The position numbers and the translations under genes are program-made. A stretch of DNA of 64,000 bases from the NCBI GenBank assembly GCA_002412965.1, contig DHWB01000003.1:176504-240503 (forward strand), in the 5' to 3' direction. Shown piece by piece: positions 42,317 to 51,914 of this stretch; positions within the stretch are counted from its first letter, which is position 1, and every line of letters begins with the position of its first letter. A model generated the notes under the pieces. It saw nothing but the letters and a program-made list of their open reading frames with translations. It made no database searches and was not told the origin of the DNA. Source of the stretch: Desulfomicrobium sp. UBA5193 (GTDB lineage: Bacteria; Desulfobacterota; Desulfovibrionia; Desulfovibrionales; Desulfomicrobiaceae).

Positions 42317-44413
42317 TCAGTCCAGACGGACCTTCCAGCGCTTTTCAAGGACGTCGCGGGGAAGCTCCCAGATATGCTCGTGCAGGCGTGCCATGCGTTC
42401 ACCATCGTAAAGGAGTTCCTTTTTTTCCTTCTTGCTGAGCGCGCCTGGGCCGTTTTGCACCACTTTGTCCAGGATCTTGTCGCGGCGCTGGCCGATCTCC
42501 GGCGCGAGGAAGCGCGCGCCGCGCAGCAGGCAGCGGTGCAATGTGTTGATGGCGGGCACCACTGCTGCGCGCACGAAGCCTTCCTCTGCGGGAATGCCGA
42601 AGCTGGTTCGGTCTTGCGCTGTTTTCTGCAGGTAGTCTTCGATATCCTCGTATTCGCGCGGCAAACGGACTTCCTCGGGGGTGGTGAAGAGTCTGAATTT
42701 GCGGAAGAGGCGCCCCATTCCTGCACGGCTGGTGAGCATGGAGACCGGAATGGACAAAAGCAGGGAGATGACCAGCGGTGAACTCCACCAGAAGAAAACC
42801 CGATTGATCTGAAAAAGAGCCACACCCCAGATCAGTCCGAGCAGGGTGCCCCCGCCATGGAAGCGCAGTGCGTCCCAGAAGCTTGTGCTTGCGTCGTCGC
42901 GCTGTTGGGTTCCCCAGCCGATGCCCATGCCGAGCAGAGTCAGGAACACGTATTTGCTGTGGAAGAGCATGCGTACCGGCGCGAGCAATGTGGAGAGGAT
43001 GACCTCGGACAAAATGCTCCCGCACAGCGCAAAGAACCCGCCAAACTGTTTTCGACGTCCCTTGAAGAGAGCCAGCAGCAACGCACAGACCTTGGGCAGA
43101 AAAAGGATGACCGCCGTTCCCGCCAAGAGACTCAGCGCAGGCATGGGGTCCCAGACCGGCCAGACAGGAAAGAGAGACTTGGTCGGCGTGAAGTAGTCGG
43201 GCTGGACCAGCGCCTCCATGATTGCCTCGGTGGTGGCCAGGGCGAGGAACAGGAACCAGAGCAGGGCCGAGCCGTAGGCCATGACGCCGTTCAGAAACAG
43301 GGCTCGGTGTCCTGGAAAGATGCCACGAGTGAAGACCAGACGCAGATGCTGCAGGTTGCCTTGGCACCAGCGGCGATCGCGCTTGAGTTCTGTCAGCAGA
43401 TTGGGTGGAACTTCCTCGTAGCTGCCTTCGAGATCATAAGCCAGCCAGACTGAATATCCGGCTCTGCGCATGAGCGCCGATTCCACGAAATCATGGGACA
43501 GAATGTCGCCGCCCAGAGGCGGCTTGCCGGGCAGCCGGGACAAGGCGCAGTGTTTTATGAACGGCTTGACCCGGATGATGGCGTTGTGTCCCCAGAACTG
43601 GGCGTCGCCAAGAAACCAATGATGTAAACCGGCCGCGTACATGGGGCCGTATGCCCTGTTGGCGAACTGTTGGGCGCGGGCAATGAGGGTTTCGCGCCCG
43701 GTGCAGGCCGGAGCGGTCTGCAGGATGCCGACGTTGCGCCGACGCTCCATGATGCGGACCATGCGGATCAGCGTCTCTCCGGACATGACCGAGTCGGCGT
43801 CGAAGACGATCATGTAGACGTAGTGAGCGCCAAAACGGCGGCAGAAGTCGGCCACGTTGCCGCTCTTGCGCTTCAGGTTGATGCGGCGGCGGCGATAAAA
43901 GATATGCCCATGCGCGGACAGTTCCGTGCACAGACGGTTCCATGCGGATTCCTCCTGAACCCATCGGTCCGGGTCGCTGGAGTCGCTCAGGATGTGGATG
44001 TCAAACCTGTCCGCCGCGCCAAGCCGCGCCAGGGAGCGCCACACGGCCTGAATTCCGGCCATGATCCGTTCGGGGTCTTCGTTGCAGACGGGAAAAAGAA
44101 TGGCGGTTTTGACATGGGGGCGGATGGGCGCGTCAAGTTCTCCGCGAGAACGGGTCACGGCAAAGCGGTCGTCTTTTTTGAGCAAGGTCCAAAAGCCGGC
44201 CAGTGCGGTCCAGAATCCCAGAGAAATCCACATGAAAAGGATGCAGTAGACGAAAATGATGGACGCTTCGAGCAGGGTGCTGCCCCGGTGCGGCAACAGA
44301 GAACCCATGACGCTGGCGGCGAGCAGGGCGGGAGTCAGGACCAGGGCCAGGAGCAGGAACCTGCGGCGGCTGGCGATCTTGCGCCATGGTTCGTTCAAGA
44401 ATTCGCGTTTCAT
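42317..44413 (-). CDS. mdoH: Glucans biosynthesis glucosyltransferase MdoH/OpgH
   Basis: Inner-membrane family-2 glycosyltransferase that makes the backbone of osmoregulated periplasmic glucans. 698 residues with helices at both ends of a large cytoplasmic catalytic domain. Seen are the PVCNEDPERI segment, FDADSVMSGETL (metal-binding Asp), LSHDFVE, and the RDRRWCQGN motif (Q/RxxRW type). Compared with E. coli MdoH (847 residues, from memory) about 130 N-terminal residues are missing. A separate small membrane protein is encoded just upstream. The start at 44413 has AAGGA 6 nt upstream. Confidence 0.93.
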   Translation of the reverse strand: MKREFLNEPWRKIASRRRFLLLALVLTPALLAASVMGSLLPHRGSTLLEASIIFVYCILFMWISLGFWTALAGFWTLLKKDDRFAVTRSRGELDAPIRPHVKTAILFPVCNEDPERIMAGIQAVWRSLARLGAADRFDIHILSDSSDPDRWVQEESAWNRLCTELSAHGHIFYRRRRINLKRKSGNVADFCRRFGAHYVYMIVFDADSVMSGETLIRMVRIMERRRNVGILQTAPACTGRETLIARAQQFANRAYGPMYAAGLHHWFLGDAQFWGHNAIIRVKPFIKHCALSRLPGKPPLGGDILSHDFVESALMRRAGYSVWLAYDLEGSYEEVPPNLLTELKRDRRWCQGNLQHLRLVFTRGIFPGHRALFLNGVMAYGSALLWFLFLALATTEAIMEALVQPDYFTPTKSLFPVWPVWDPMPALSLLAGTAVILFLPKVCALLLALFKGRRKQFGGFFALCGSILSEVILSTLLAPVRMLFHSKYVFLTLLGMGIGWGTQQRDDASTSFWDALRFHGGGTLLGLIWGVALFQINRVFFWWSSPLVISLLLSIPVSMLTSRAGMGRLFRKFRLFTTPEEVRLPREYEDIEDYLQKTAQDRTSFGIPAEEGFVRAAVVPAINTLHRCLLRGARFLAPEIGQRRDKILDKVVQNGPGALSKKEKKELLYDGERMARLHEHIWELPRDVLEKRWKVRLD

Positions 44414-44536
44414 GAAATTCCTTGATAAAGGGGCCACGCCATGCTGGGGGCTGTCACCGGGCCGGGCATGACAAAAGTTTGCAAAGGCGTTCGGGAGGCC
44501 CGCATTGCTCTGAAAAAAAGGGACTGCGTCCCTGGA

Positions 44537-45028
44537 CTAGAAGAATGGTGTGCTGATGGCATACAATCCGGCCAGGATGAGGAGGTACAGCAAAAAATCG
44601 ATCAGGCACGTGTTGAAAAAGGATGCGGACATGATCCAGAGCGGCTGCCAAACCCGCATGAAGACACGCACCCAGGGACGCCGATCCATTTCTTCCGGCC
44701 TCATGTGTCCGCGCTTCAAAGGCGGAGCCGGTACCACAAAAAGGGGGATCGTTTGTGCCGCCAGCAACTCGCGCAGGATCTTCATGCCTCGGGCCTCGGC
44801 CTGACAGGGGTTGTCGCCTGGATCCTCAGCGAGTTGCGTCAGGGTTTTGAGGGCCAGTTCGTGGCGGCTTCTTTCGGGCAGGGGCAGATGCCTGAGATAG
44901 GTCGCGATTCTGCGGCCGGCAGCTTCCATGCGAGCTTCCAGAATAGCTGCCGGGGTTTCCACTGGAGGGCGGTACATGTCTGAAGCGTCGAATTGAGCGC
45001 GCAAGGGGATATCCGTGTCCGTGTTCAT
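44537..45028 (-). CDS. Small membrane protein between mdoG and mdoH
   Basis: 163 residues that I cannot name with certainty. Residues 1-120 are soluble and charged; the C-terminal ~30 residues are one hydrophobic segment (MSASFFNTCLIDFLLYLLILAGLYAIS). The stretch IATYLRHLPLPERSRHELAL faintly resembles the N-terminal region of MdoH proteins, and MdoH downstream lacks that region. It may be the N-terminal part of MdoH as a separate gene. The start at 45028 overlaps the mdoG stop by one base (TGATG), which shows tight coupling. Confidence 0.7.
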   Translation of the reverse strand: MNTDTDIPLRAQFDASDMYRPPVETPAAILEARMEAAGRRIATYLRHLPLPERSRHELALKTLTQLAEDPGDNPCQAEARGMKILRELLAAQTIPLFVVPAPPLKRGHMRPEEMDRRPWVRVFMRVWQPLWIMSASFFNTCLIDFLLYLLILAGLYAISTPFF

Positions 45029-46578
45029 CAAAGTTTGATGGCGTAGGTCCATGTTTCGGTCAGCGGAGTCACGCCGTGCTGCAGAGTTGCCCGCATCTCG
45101 ATGAAGGGGCGCTTGTCCGGCAGCATCATGGACAGGGCGGAGGTTGAATCCGGTTCGATTTCAAAAACCAGACGCCAGCTGTCGTTGACCGGATTCTTGT
45201 AAACGTGCTTTTCCAGCAGCTTTCCGCCCAATCCGACCCACACGTTGGCGTCCAGGGCCGCGTCATCGGGCAGATCGTCGAGCTTGCCGCCCTGGAATTC
45301 CAGAACAAAGAGTCGTGAGGTTTCCGTTTTTCCTTTGCCAGTGCGCGTAAAGGTGACCTGACCTTCGGGAGAGTCCACGCGCTTGGGGCTGGACCAGCGC
45401 AGGCGGTAGTCAAACTTGACGGGCTGGCCGGGCTGGGGAGTAGTCTCCGGAGCCCAGAAACTGACGATGTTGTCGTGGATTTCTTCCGGCGAGGGAATCT
45501 GGACCAGATGCAGTTGTCCGGGGCCCCAGTCGCCCTTGGGCTCGATCCAGACGCTGGGCCGGGCTTCGTAGCGGGCTTCAAGGTCGATGTAGTTCAAGTA
45601 TTCCGTGTCGCGCTGCATGAGGCCCATGCCCCGGATGTTTGGCGCGTTGAAGACATTGACGGAGAGGGATTTGGGATTCTGCAATGGCCGCCAGATCCAC
45701 TCGTCGTTTTCAAACTTGGCCATGAGGCCGTCGGAGTCATGGACTTCAGGCCGAAAATCGTCGCTCACGCGAGGATTGGAGTTCTCGCCGAAGATGAACA
45801 TGCTGGTCAGGGGTGCGATGCCCAGTCTGGCGACAGGTTCACGCAGGAACAGGACGGACTCGACATCGACGACGGTTTCCGCCCCGGCTGTGGACTCGAA
45901 TTTGAAAGCGCCCGTGACCCGGCTTGAATCGAGCAGCGCGTAGATGACAATGGATTTGTCTTTTTTGCCGGGCTTTACGATCCAGAATTCCTTGAAGAAG
46001 GGAAACTCCTCTCCGGTGTGTTCCGCGGTGTCGATGGCCAGCCCTCTGGCCGACAGGCCGTAATGCTGACCTTTGCCCACAGCACGGAAATAGCTTGCCC
46101 CCAGGAAGACAAGGAACTCATCGAGATAGTTCTTCGTGTTGATGGCCGTATGGATTCGAAATCCGGCATAGCCCATGTCGGCCGGGATCTCGCCGGCGAA
46201 GCTGTTTTTCCCGTAATTGAAGGCGGCGGTGTCGAAAGCCAGCCGTGAGGAGACGTTCTTGTCCACCACGTTGATGGCGACAGCGCGGTCGTAGAACAGG
46301 CCGGGGTGGAAGAACTGCAGCTCAAAGGGCAGCTTCTCGTCGCGCCAAAGGCTTTTTTCCGGCACGAAGCGAACGTCCCGCCAATCGTCGTAAGAGAGGG
46401 TTTTGAGAACCTGGGGCACCTGCCCCTTGTTGTCTTGAAAAGGTGTGGCCGCAAGCTCTTTGGCCATGGCGGTGACATCCTGCAAGCCAAAAGTGGCGGT
46501 TTGGGCCACTGCCTGCCCGGCGTGGAAAAAAAGGAAAAGTCCGGCCACAAGACCGTACAGTCCGTTGCGTGTGAACAT
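45028..46578 (-). CDS. mdoG: Periplasmic glucans biosynthesis protein MdoG/OpgG family
   Basis: About 516 residues. A signal peptide (to about 29, HAGQAVAQ) is followed by the MdoG domain, with family segments such as FFHPGLFYDRAVAINVV, SYFRAVGKGQHYGLSARGLAIDT, FIFGENSNPR and DSDGLM. It acts in the periplasm on the beta-1,2-glucan backbone made by MdoH; the closely related OpgD cannot be excluded. The start at 46578 lies 7-8 nt behind GGGAG. It is the first gene of a three-gene operon. Confidence 0.92.
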   Translation of the reverse strand: MFTRNGLYGLVAGLFLFFHAGQAVAQTATFGLQDVTAMAKELAATPFQDNKGQVPQVLKTLSYDDWRDVRFVPEKSLWRDEKLPFELQFFHPGLFYDRAVAINVVDKNVSSRLAFDTAAFNYGKNSFAGEIPADMGYAGFRIHTAINTKNYLDEFLVFLGASYFRAVGKGQHYGLSARGLAIDTAEHTGEEFPFFKEFWIVKPGKKDKSIVIYALLDSSRVTGAFKFESTAGAETVVDVESVLFLREPVARLGIAPLTSMFIFGENSNPRVSDDFRPEVHDSDGLMAKFENDEWIWRPLQNPKSLSVNVFNAPNIRGMGLMQRDTEYLNYIDLEARYEARPSVWIEPKGDWGPGQLHLVQIPSPEEIHDNIVSFWAPETTPQPGQPVKFDYRLRWSSPKRVDSPEGQVTFTRTGKGKTETSRLFVLEFQGGKLDDLPDDAALDANVWVGLGGKLLEKHVYKNPVNDSWRLVFEIEPDSTSALSMMLPDKRPFIEMRATLQHGVTPLTETWTYAIKL

Positions 46579-46781
46579 TCTAGGCACTCCCTGCTATGGA
46601 ACTCCGCCCCGAAGGATGGCGGCAATTTTCGGTATTTCCAATTGTGCTTTTCAATGGCGCTCGTCAAGGGCAAAGAATTGCTCCGCAAATCTGCGGCCAG
46701 GCAGGCTTGCGGCCCAAGTTTGGGCCGTGGGGAGCGCTGTCCTGCTTCTATCACGGAAGGGCGGGGATAGTGAAGGAGGGA

Positions 46782-46825
46782 GGCCAGGTCAAATTCATAA
46801 TGTCGGGGTTGAATTTGACCTGGCC
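46782..46825. repeat. 16-bp perfect inverted repeat upstream of mdoG
   Basis: GGCCAGGTCAAATTCA and TGAATTTGACCTGGCC flank a 12-nt spacer, 6 bp beyond the stop of the sigma-54 activator gene and about 200 nt before mdoG. It lacks a U-tract. It may be a terminator-like 3' end for the activator gene or an operator for mdoG. Confidence 0.6.
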
Positions 46826-46831
46826 CTGGGG

Positions 46832-48412
46832 TCAGGGTTGTTGCCTGCGGTGCTCGACGCGCCCTTTGGCGATGAGCTCTTCAAGATTGAATTTCCTGAC
46901 GCGGTAACCCATCTGGCGCGGCGTGAGGTTGAGTTCCCGGGCGGCCTTGTATTGAATCCATGCGTTGCGCTTCAAGGCCGCCAGGACTTCCTTGCGTTCA
47001 GTCTCCTTGAGCGGTTGGCATTGATCGGGTTGCACGGGTTGCTCATGCATGGGTCTGGCGGCAGCGGGGCGGTGGATCTCCTGCGTCAGAAAGCCGCGAA
47101 TCAGGTCCGCTTCCACGGCCTTGTCGTCGGTCAAGATGACAAGTCTCTCCACCAGATTTTCCAACTCGCGCACATTGCCGGGCCACTCGTACGCCAGGAG
47201 GAGGTTCAGGGCATCGGTGGTCAGGGTCAGGCTGCGGCCATATTCGCGCTCCATTTCCTTTTGAAAGTGATTCAGGAGGCGCGGAATGTCTTCCTTGCGT
47301 TCCCGTACGGACGGCACGTGCACCGGAAAGACGTTCAGACGATAAAACAGGTCTTCCCGGAAGAGGCCCTGGCCGACGAGGTGGTCAAGATCGCGGTTGG
47401 TGGCGCTGATGATGCGGACATCGACTTTGCGTGTCTTGTTGCTGCCGATGCGTTCAAACTCCCGCTCCTGCAGCACGCGCAACAGTTTGGACTGCAGGGT
47501 CAGGGGCAGTTCGCCGATCTCGTCCAGGAAGATGGTGCCCAGGTGCGCGTCTTCAAAGCGTCCGGGTTTGGCGCTGTTGGCTCCGGTAAAGGCTCCTTTT
47601 TCGTACCCGAAGAGCTCGGCTTCGAGCAGGTTTTCGGGGATGGCCGCGCAGTTGACCTTGATGAAGGGGTGGGTCTTGCGGTCGGAAAGTTCATGGATGA
47701 TGCGGCCGATGAGGGTCTTGCCCGTCCCCGATTCACCCAGAAGCAGCACCGTGGCCTTGGTGATGGCGACTTTGGCCACGTACTGCTCCACTTCGAGCAT
47801 GGACTGGCTCTTGCCCACGATGTACGGGCCGTGGTTTTCCTTGGCGATCTGGTATTTCAGGGAGGTGTTTTCCTGCTTGAGGGCTGCCTCCCTGTTTTTT
47901 ACTTTTTCGTTCAGACTGAGGAACTGTGAAATGAGCGTGGCCACGACGGTCAGAAACTCCGTGTCTGCATCGAGCTGCTCCTGGCCCGTGAAGACCCGGT
48001 CCACGTTCATGACTCCGATGGGGCTGCCGTGCAGCAGGATGGGTACTCCCACGAAGGAGATGCGCTCCTGGCTGATGCGCCGTGTGCCCGTCTTGTCCAG
48101 AAAAAGGGGTTCCAGGGAAATGTCCGGGACCACATAGGGCCTCGCTGTGCGAAAAACGATCCCGGTGATGCCTTCGTCCATGCGGTACACGCCGCGCTGC
48201 TTTTCCTGATCCGAGAGGCCGTAGGAGGTGGAGATGGCCAGGCGGCCGGATTGGGGGTCGTAGAGTGTGACCGTGGCCCGGCGCATGCTCATGGTGTCGG
48301 ACAGGATCTTCAGGATGGATTCCAGGGCGCTTTCCAGGTCCAAGGCTTGATCGATGATTTTGCTGATGGCCAGGAGGACGCGCAGTTCGGTGGAACAGGT
48401 GGAGGTGCTCAT
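46832..48412 (-). CDS. NifA-like sigma-54-dependent transcriptional activator
   Basis: About 526 residues. An N-terminal GAF domain (about 10-160) is followed by the AAA+ domain with Walker A GESGTGKT, the sigma-54 contact loop GAFTGA, Walker B IFLDEIGEL and the arginine finger region, and a C-terminal Fis-type helix-turn-helix (YKAARELNLTPRQMGYRVRKF). The whole protein resembles NifA, but no nif gene is in the window. It may regulate a distant nitrogen or stress regulon. The start at 48412 (MSTSTCSTELR) is a choice; an ATG 10 codons upstream exists. Confidence 0.9.
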   Translation of the reverse strand: MSTSTCSTELRVLLAISKIIDQALDLESALESILKILSDTMSMRRATVTLYDPQSGRLAISTSYGLSDQEKQRGVYRMDEGITGIVFRTARPYVVPDISLEPLFLDKTGTRRISQERISFVGVPILLHGSPIGVMNVDRVFTGQEQLDADTEFLTVVATLISQFLSLNEKVKNREAALKQENTSLKYQIAKENHGPYIVGKSQSMLEVEQYVAKVAITKATVLLLGESGTGKTLIGRIIHELSDRKTHPFIKVNCAAIPENLLEAELFGYEKGAFTGANSAKPGRFEDAHLGTIFLDEIGELPLTLQSKLLRVLQEREFERIGSNKTRKVDVRIISATNRDLDHLVGQGLFREDLFYRLNVFPVHVPSVRERKEDIPRLLNHFQKEMEREYGRSLTLTTDALNLLLAYEWPGNVRELENLVERLVILTDDKAVEADLIRGFLTQEIHRPAAARPMHEQPVQPDQCQPLKETERKEVLAALKRNAWIQYKAARELNLTPRQMGYRVRKFNLEELIAKGRVEHRRQQP

Positions 48413-48666
48413 GCCGGGGCACAAGCAACAAGGATGCCGCAATGGTCAACGGGAGCGAAGCTTTGGCATACGCAGGGCTTTACTGCCGGATTGAAAGATA
48501 AAATTTTTTAATATCTGATGGTTGTGGCTAAAAATGGGTGGCTGGAAGATTGGGCTGCATGGAAAGATTCATTCGGCTTGATGGTTGAATCTTGCTTAAG
48601 TTTACTTTTTTGTAATTTCATTCCGAATTGTTGGCGATCAATTTGGGCTTGTTTAAACAAAATTGA
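48413..48666. other. AT-rich gap with one 8-bp inverted repeat
   Basis: Holds the promoter region of the sigma-54 activator gene and the 3' end of the BrkB-type gene. AAGATTCA (48564-48571) and TGAATCTT (48586-48593) form a stem; on the - strand it is followed by TTTCC, so it could be a weak terminator. Confidence 0.4.
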
Positions 48667-50049
48667 TTAATTTTTCTTCAAAGCATCTACAGGGCTGTCC
48701 CCCGGGCATTGCGCAGGCTCGATATCGCGCAGCAATCTTTGGGCGGCAGTGCGGTCGAGTTCGTCTCGGATCGTCTGCAGGCACGCGGACATGGCCGCAA
48801 GCTTTGGGTGCTCATGGTGAAAGCGCGGGTTCGCATGCACATTGTCGAGGGCATCGAGCACGTCCCGGACGGTAATGTTGGCGCTGTCGCGGGCTGGCTG
48901 CAGATGGGGGACTTCGTCCCCTTCGGGCTGAACCCGGTGCAGGAGGTGTGCGTGAACCAGCATGTCGATGATTTCGGAGGCTTCACCGCGGGACATGTCA
49001 AACTCCGAGGCAATGCTTTCTTCGCTTAAGCTCGATTCATCGCGGTGAAAGCGTTGTACGATTTCATGGCAGATCGCCAGCGCCAGGAGCCTGGTTTGCG
49101 CCATGCTCCGCTCGCGCCATTTCGGCTCTGCCGCGACGGTGTCCGAATGGGGAAAAAAGTGGGCGATCTCGGCCCCGAAAAGAACGATATGCCAACTCAG
49201 TTGCAGCCAGATCAAAAAGAGGGGCAGGGCCGCGAAGCTGCCGTAAATGGCGTTGTAGCTGGCCACGTTGATCTGAAAAGCGATGTAGCTGACCTGCAGG
49301 ATCTGGTACGCCGATCCGGCCAGGATGCCGGCCAGCAGCGCGCCTCCGAACTGGACGCGGGTATTGGGCATGATCAGGTAGAGCAGGGTGAAGAGGGTCC
49401 AGAGCAGCAGGTAGGGGGCGAAGCCCAGACCCAGGGAGACGGCCGGGTCGAGCACGCCGGGCATGCCGACTTGAGAGGATATGGCCCGCACCTGGGACGC
49501 GATGAAGACCGTGACGCTCCCGGACATGATCAGGAGCATGGGCGCGATGAGCATGATGGCCAGGTAGTCGCTCAGTTTGCGCGCCATCGGGCGTGAGGGG
49601 ACAGCCCATATTCGATTGAAATTGTTCTCGATTCTGCCAAGAACCTTGATCACGGACCAGAACAGGACGATGACGCCGATGCCGGCGATGAGGCCGCCCT
49701 TGGTGTTGTCGAGCATGTTTCGGGCGAAGGTGATGACCTGCTGGACCACCTCCTGTTGCGCCGCAAAATTTCGGAGAAGCTCTTCTTCGAGCAGCTGTTC
49801 AAGTCCGAAGCCCTTGGCGACGCCGAAAGCCATGGCCGCGAGCGGCACCAGAGACAGGAGGGTGTAGAAGGTCAGGGCGGATGCCTGCAGGGAGCCCTGG
49901 CGTGTATCAAAATCCCGGGCCGCGAAGAGGAGGGTCCGCAGCAGACGGATCACGAACCACGGAGCGGGCGTGTCTTCACGCCGGGCATGCACGATGGACC
50001 TTGTCACGAAGTGCTCGCCCCTGGCCAGGAGCCTGTTGATGTATTCCAT
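48667..50049 (-). CDS. YihY/BrkB family membrane protein with C-terminal winged helix
   Basis: 460 residues. Six hydrophobic segments (about 45-300) with the family pattern SALTFYTLLSLVPLAAMAFG and the C-terminal part of the domain (LPLFLIWLQLSWHIVLFGAEIAH). The family was once annotated as ribonuclease BN and has no established function. After the membrane part, residues ~330-460 form a soluble region resembling a winged helix (EIVQRFHRDESSLSEESIASEFDMSRGEASEIIDML). Confidence 0.88.
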   Translation of the reverse strand: MEYINRLLARGEHFVTRSIVHARREDTPAPWFVIRLLRTLLFAARDFDTRQGSLQASALTFYTLLSLVPLAAMAFGVAKGFGLEQLLEEELLRNFAAQQEVVQQVITFARNMLDNTKGGLIAGIGVIVLFWSVIKVLGRIENNFNRIWAVPSRPMARKLSDYLAIMLIAPMLLIMSGSVTVFIASQVRAISSQVGMPGVLDPAVSLGLGFAPYLLLWTLFTLLYLIMPNTRVQFGGALLAGILAGSAYQILQVSYIAFQINVASYNAIYGSFAALPLFLIWLQLSWHIVLFGAEIAHFFPHSDTVAAEPKWRERSMAQTRLLALAICHEIVQRFHRDESSLSEESIASEFDMSRGEASEIIDMLVHAHLLHRVQPEGDEVPHLQPARDSANITVRDVLDALDNVHANPRFHHEHPKLAAMSACLQTIRDELDRTAAQRLLRDIEPAQCPGDSPVDALKKN

Positions 50050-50172
50050 GAGCGCAAGTCCGGTTTGTTTCAGGTTGGGCGATCAATACCAACCCTGTGG
50101 CCATAACGGGCAGCGGTGTCAACCGGGGAGCGCGTTATGAGGCGTTACTCGACATGGTTTCGCCGTCGCTCC

Positions 50173-50207
50173 AAAAAAAACAAGGCCGTGCGCGGGGCAC
50201 GGCCTTG
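50173..50207 (-). terminator. Rho-independent terminator of hcp
   Basis: On the - strand CAAGGCCGTGC pairs with GCACGGCCTTG, followed by TTTTTTTT. It lies 27 nt after the hcp stop. Confidence 0.93.
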
Positions 50208-50233
50208 GTGGATGGAGGGGTGCAGGGCTGAGA

Positions 50234-51841
50234 TCAGCCGAGGATGGCTTTCAGGTCTTCGTCCGGGGTGGTCAGGGGCTTGATGTCGAAGTTTTCGACC
50301 AGCACGTTCAGCACCGTCGGGGTGATGAAGGCGGGCAGGGTGGGCCCGAGGCGGATGCCCTTGATGCCGAGGCTGAGCAGGGTCAGCAGGATGGCCACGG
50401 CTTTCTGCTCGTACCAGGACAGGACCATGGACAGGGGCAGGTCGTTCACGCCGCACCCAAAAGCACCGGCCAGGGCCGAGGCGATCTGGATGGCGGAGTA
50501 GGCGTCGTTGCACTGGCCGATGTCCAGGAGGCGCGGGATGCCGCCGATGTCGCCGAGCTTCTTGTCGAAGAAGCGGAACTTGCCGCAGGCCAGGGTCAGC
50601 ACGATGCAGTCGGTCGGGACCTTTTCCACGAATTCCGTATAGTAGTTGCGGCCGGGCTTGGCGCCGTCGCAACCGGCCACGAGGAAGAAGTGGCGGATGT
50701 CGCCGCTCTTGACGGCCGCGATGACCTTGTCGGCCACACCGAGGACCGCGTTGCGGGCGAAGCCGGTCAGCACGGAGCCCTTGTCTTCATCGGCCGCGAA
50801 TCCGGGCATGGCCAGGGCCTTGTCGATGACCTCCGAGAAATCCTTGCCCACATGGGTCACGCCGGGCCAGCCGACCAGACCGGTGGTGTAGATGTTGCCA
50901 TGGTAGGATTCCACGGGCTTCTGGATGCAGTTGGTGGTCATGAGGATGGCGCCGGGAAATTCGGCGAATTCCTTCTGCTGGTTCTGCCAGGCCGTGCCGT
51001 AATGACCGTGGAAGTGCGCGTGTTTCTTGAGCTCCGGGTAGCCGTGGCAGGGCAGCATTTCGCCGTGGGTGTAGATGTTGATATCCTTGCCAGCGGTCTG
51101 TTCCAGCAGCAGCCCCAGGTCTTTCAGATCATGGCCGGAAACCAGGATGGCCTTGCCCTTCTTGGGTCCGAGCGGAACTTCCGTCGGGACCGGGTGGCCG
51201 TAGGTGCCGGTGTTGGCCGCATCCAGGATCTCCATGGCCTTGAGGTTGGCGGTGCCGCATTCCATGCACAGGCCGACCAGTTCGTCGACGCCCAGCTTTT
51301 CGAGGCTGGCCACCAAGGCGCGCTGTACGAATTCGTACACGCTCTCGTCTTCATGGCCGAGGATGGCGGCGTGATCGGCGTAAGCTGCCACGCCCTTCAG
51401 GCCGTAAATGAGGATCTGCTTCAGGGAGCGCAGGTCTTCGTGGGCTTCCAGAGCTTCGGCGATGCCGTGCTGCTCGCCCTGGGCAACGAGGCCTTCCAGG
51501 GTTGCGGCCGGAGCGAAGGTGGCGGCGGGGCTGTCAACGTTCACGCCAGCCTTGGCCTTGATCGCTTCGCGGTGAGCCACTGCCTGGTTGATGAGAACCT
51601 GAAAGCGGGCCGGGTCGAAGTCAACGTTGGTCAGGGTCGAGAAGACGCCTTCATTGATGAAGCGGTTCACGGCCGGGTCGGAGATGCCCTTGGCGCGCGC
51701 CTGCACGGTGATCTGGGACAATCCCTGCAGAGCGTAGATGAGAAGATCCTGGAGGGCTGCGACTTCGGGCTGCTTGCCGCAAACGCCGACCTTGGTGCAT
51801 CCGGTTCCTTTGGCGGTCTGTTCACACTGATTACAAAACAT
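50234..51841 (-). CDS. hcp: Hybrid cluster protein (hydroxylamine reductase / prismane)
   Basis: Cytoplasmic iron-sulfur protein of 535 residues that reduces hydroxylamine in vitro and is linked to nitric oxide and nitrosative stress. The N-terminal cubane ligands are C3, C6, C15 and C21, the spacing of the Desulfovibrio (class I) proteins. Hybrid-cluster segments are visible (HGEMLPCHGYP, FLVAGCDGA, LACGKFRF, GQCNDAYSA). The start at 51841 gives the standard MFCNQCEQTA; the longer open frame is upstream sequence. It is divergent from the oxidoreductase at 52052, with an FNR-type box in between. Confidence 0.97.
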   Translation of the reverse strand: MFCNQCEQTAKGTGCTKVGVCGKQPEVAALQDLLIYALQGLSQITVQARAKGISDPAVNRFINEGVFSTLTNVDFDPARFQVLINQAVAHREAIKAKAGVNVDSPAATFAPAATLEGLVAQGEQHGIAEALEAHEDLRSLKQILIYGLKGVAAYADHAAILGHEDESVYEFVQRALVASLEKLGVDELVGLCMECGTANLKAMEILDAANTGTYGHPVPTEVPLGPKKGKAILVSGHDLKDLGLLLEQTAGKDINIYTHGEMLPCHGYPELKKHAHFHGHYGTAWQNQQKEFAEFPGAILMTTNCIQKPVESYHGNIYTTGLVGWPGVTHVGKDFSEVIDKALAMPGFAADEDKGSVLTGFARNAVLGVADKVIAAVKSGDIRHFFLVAGCDGAKPGRNYYTEFVEKVPTDCIVLTLACGKFRFFDKKLGDIGGIPRLLDIGQCNDAYSAIQIASALAGAFGCGVNDLPLSMVLSWYEQKAVAILLTLLSLGIKGIRLGPTLPAFITPTVLNVLVENFDIKPLTTPDEDLKAILG

Positions 51842-51914
51842 GAGGAGTAGCCTCCGTGGTTGGGGTGGTGTTGTTGTGTTGAGAAGGTGTTTACGGGGAA
51901 GCGGAGCCCTGGGC

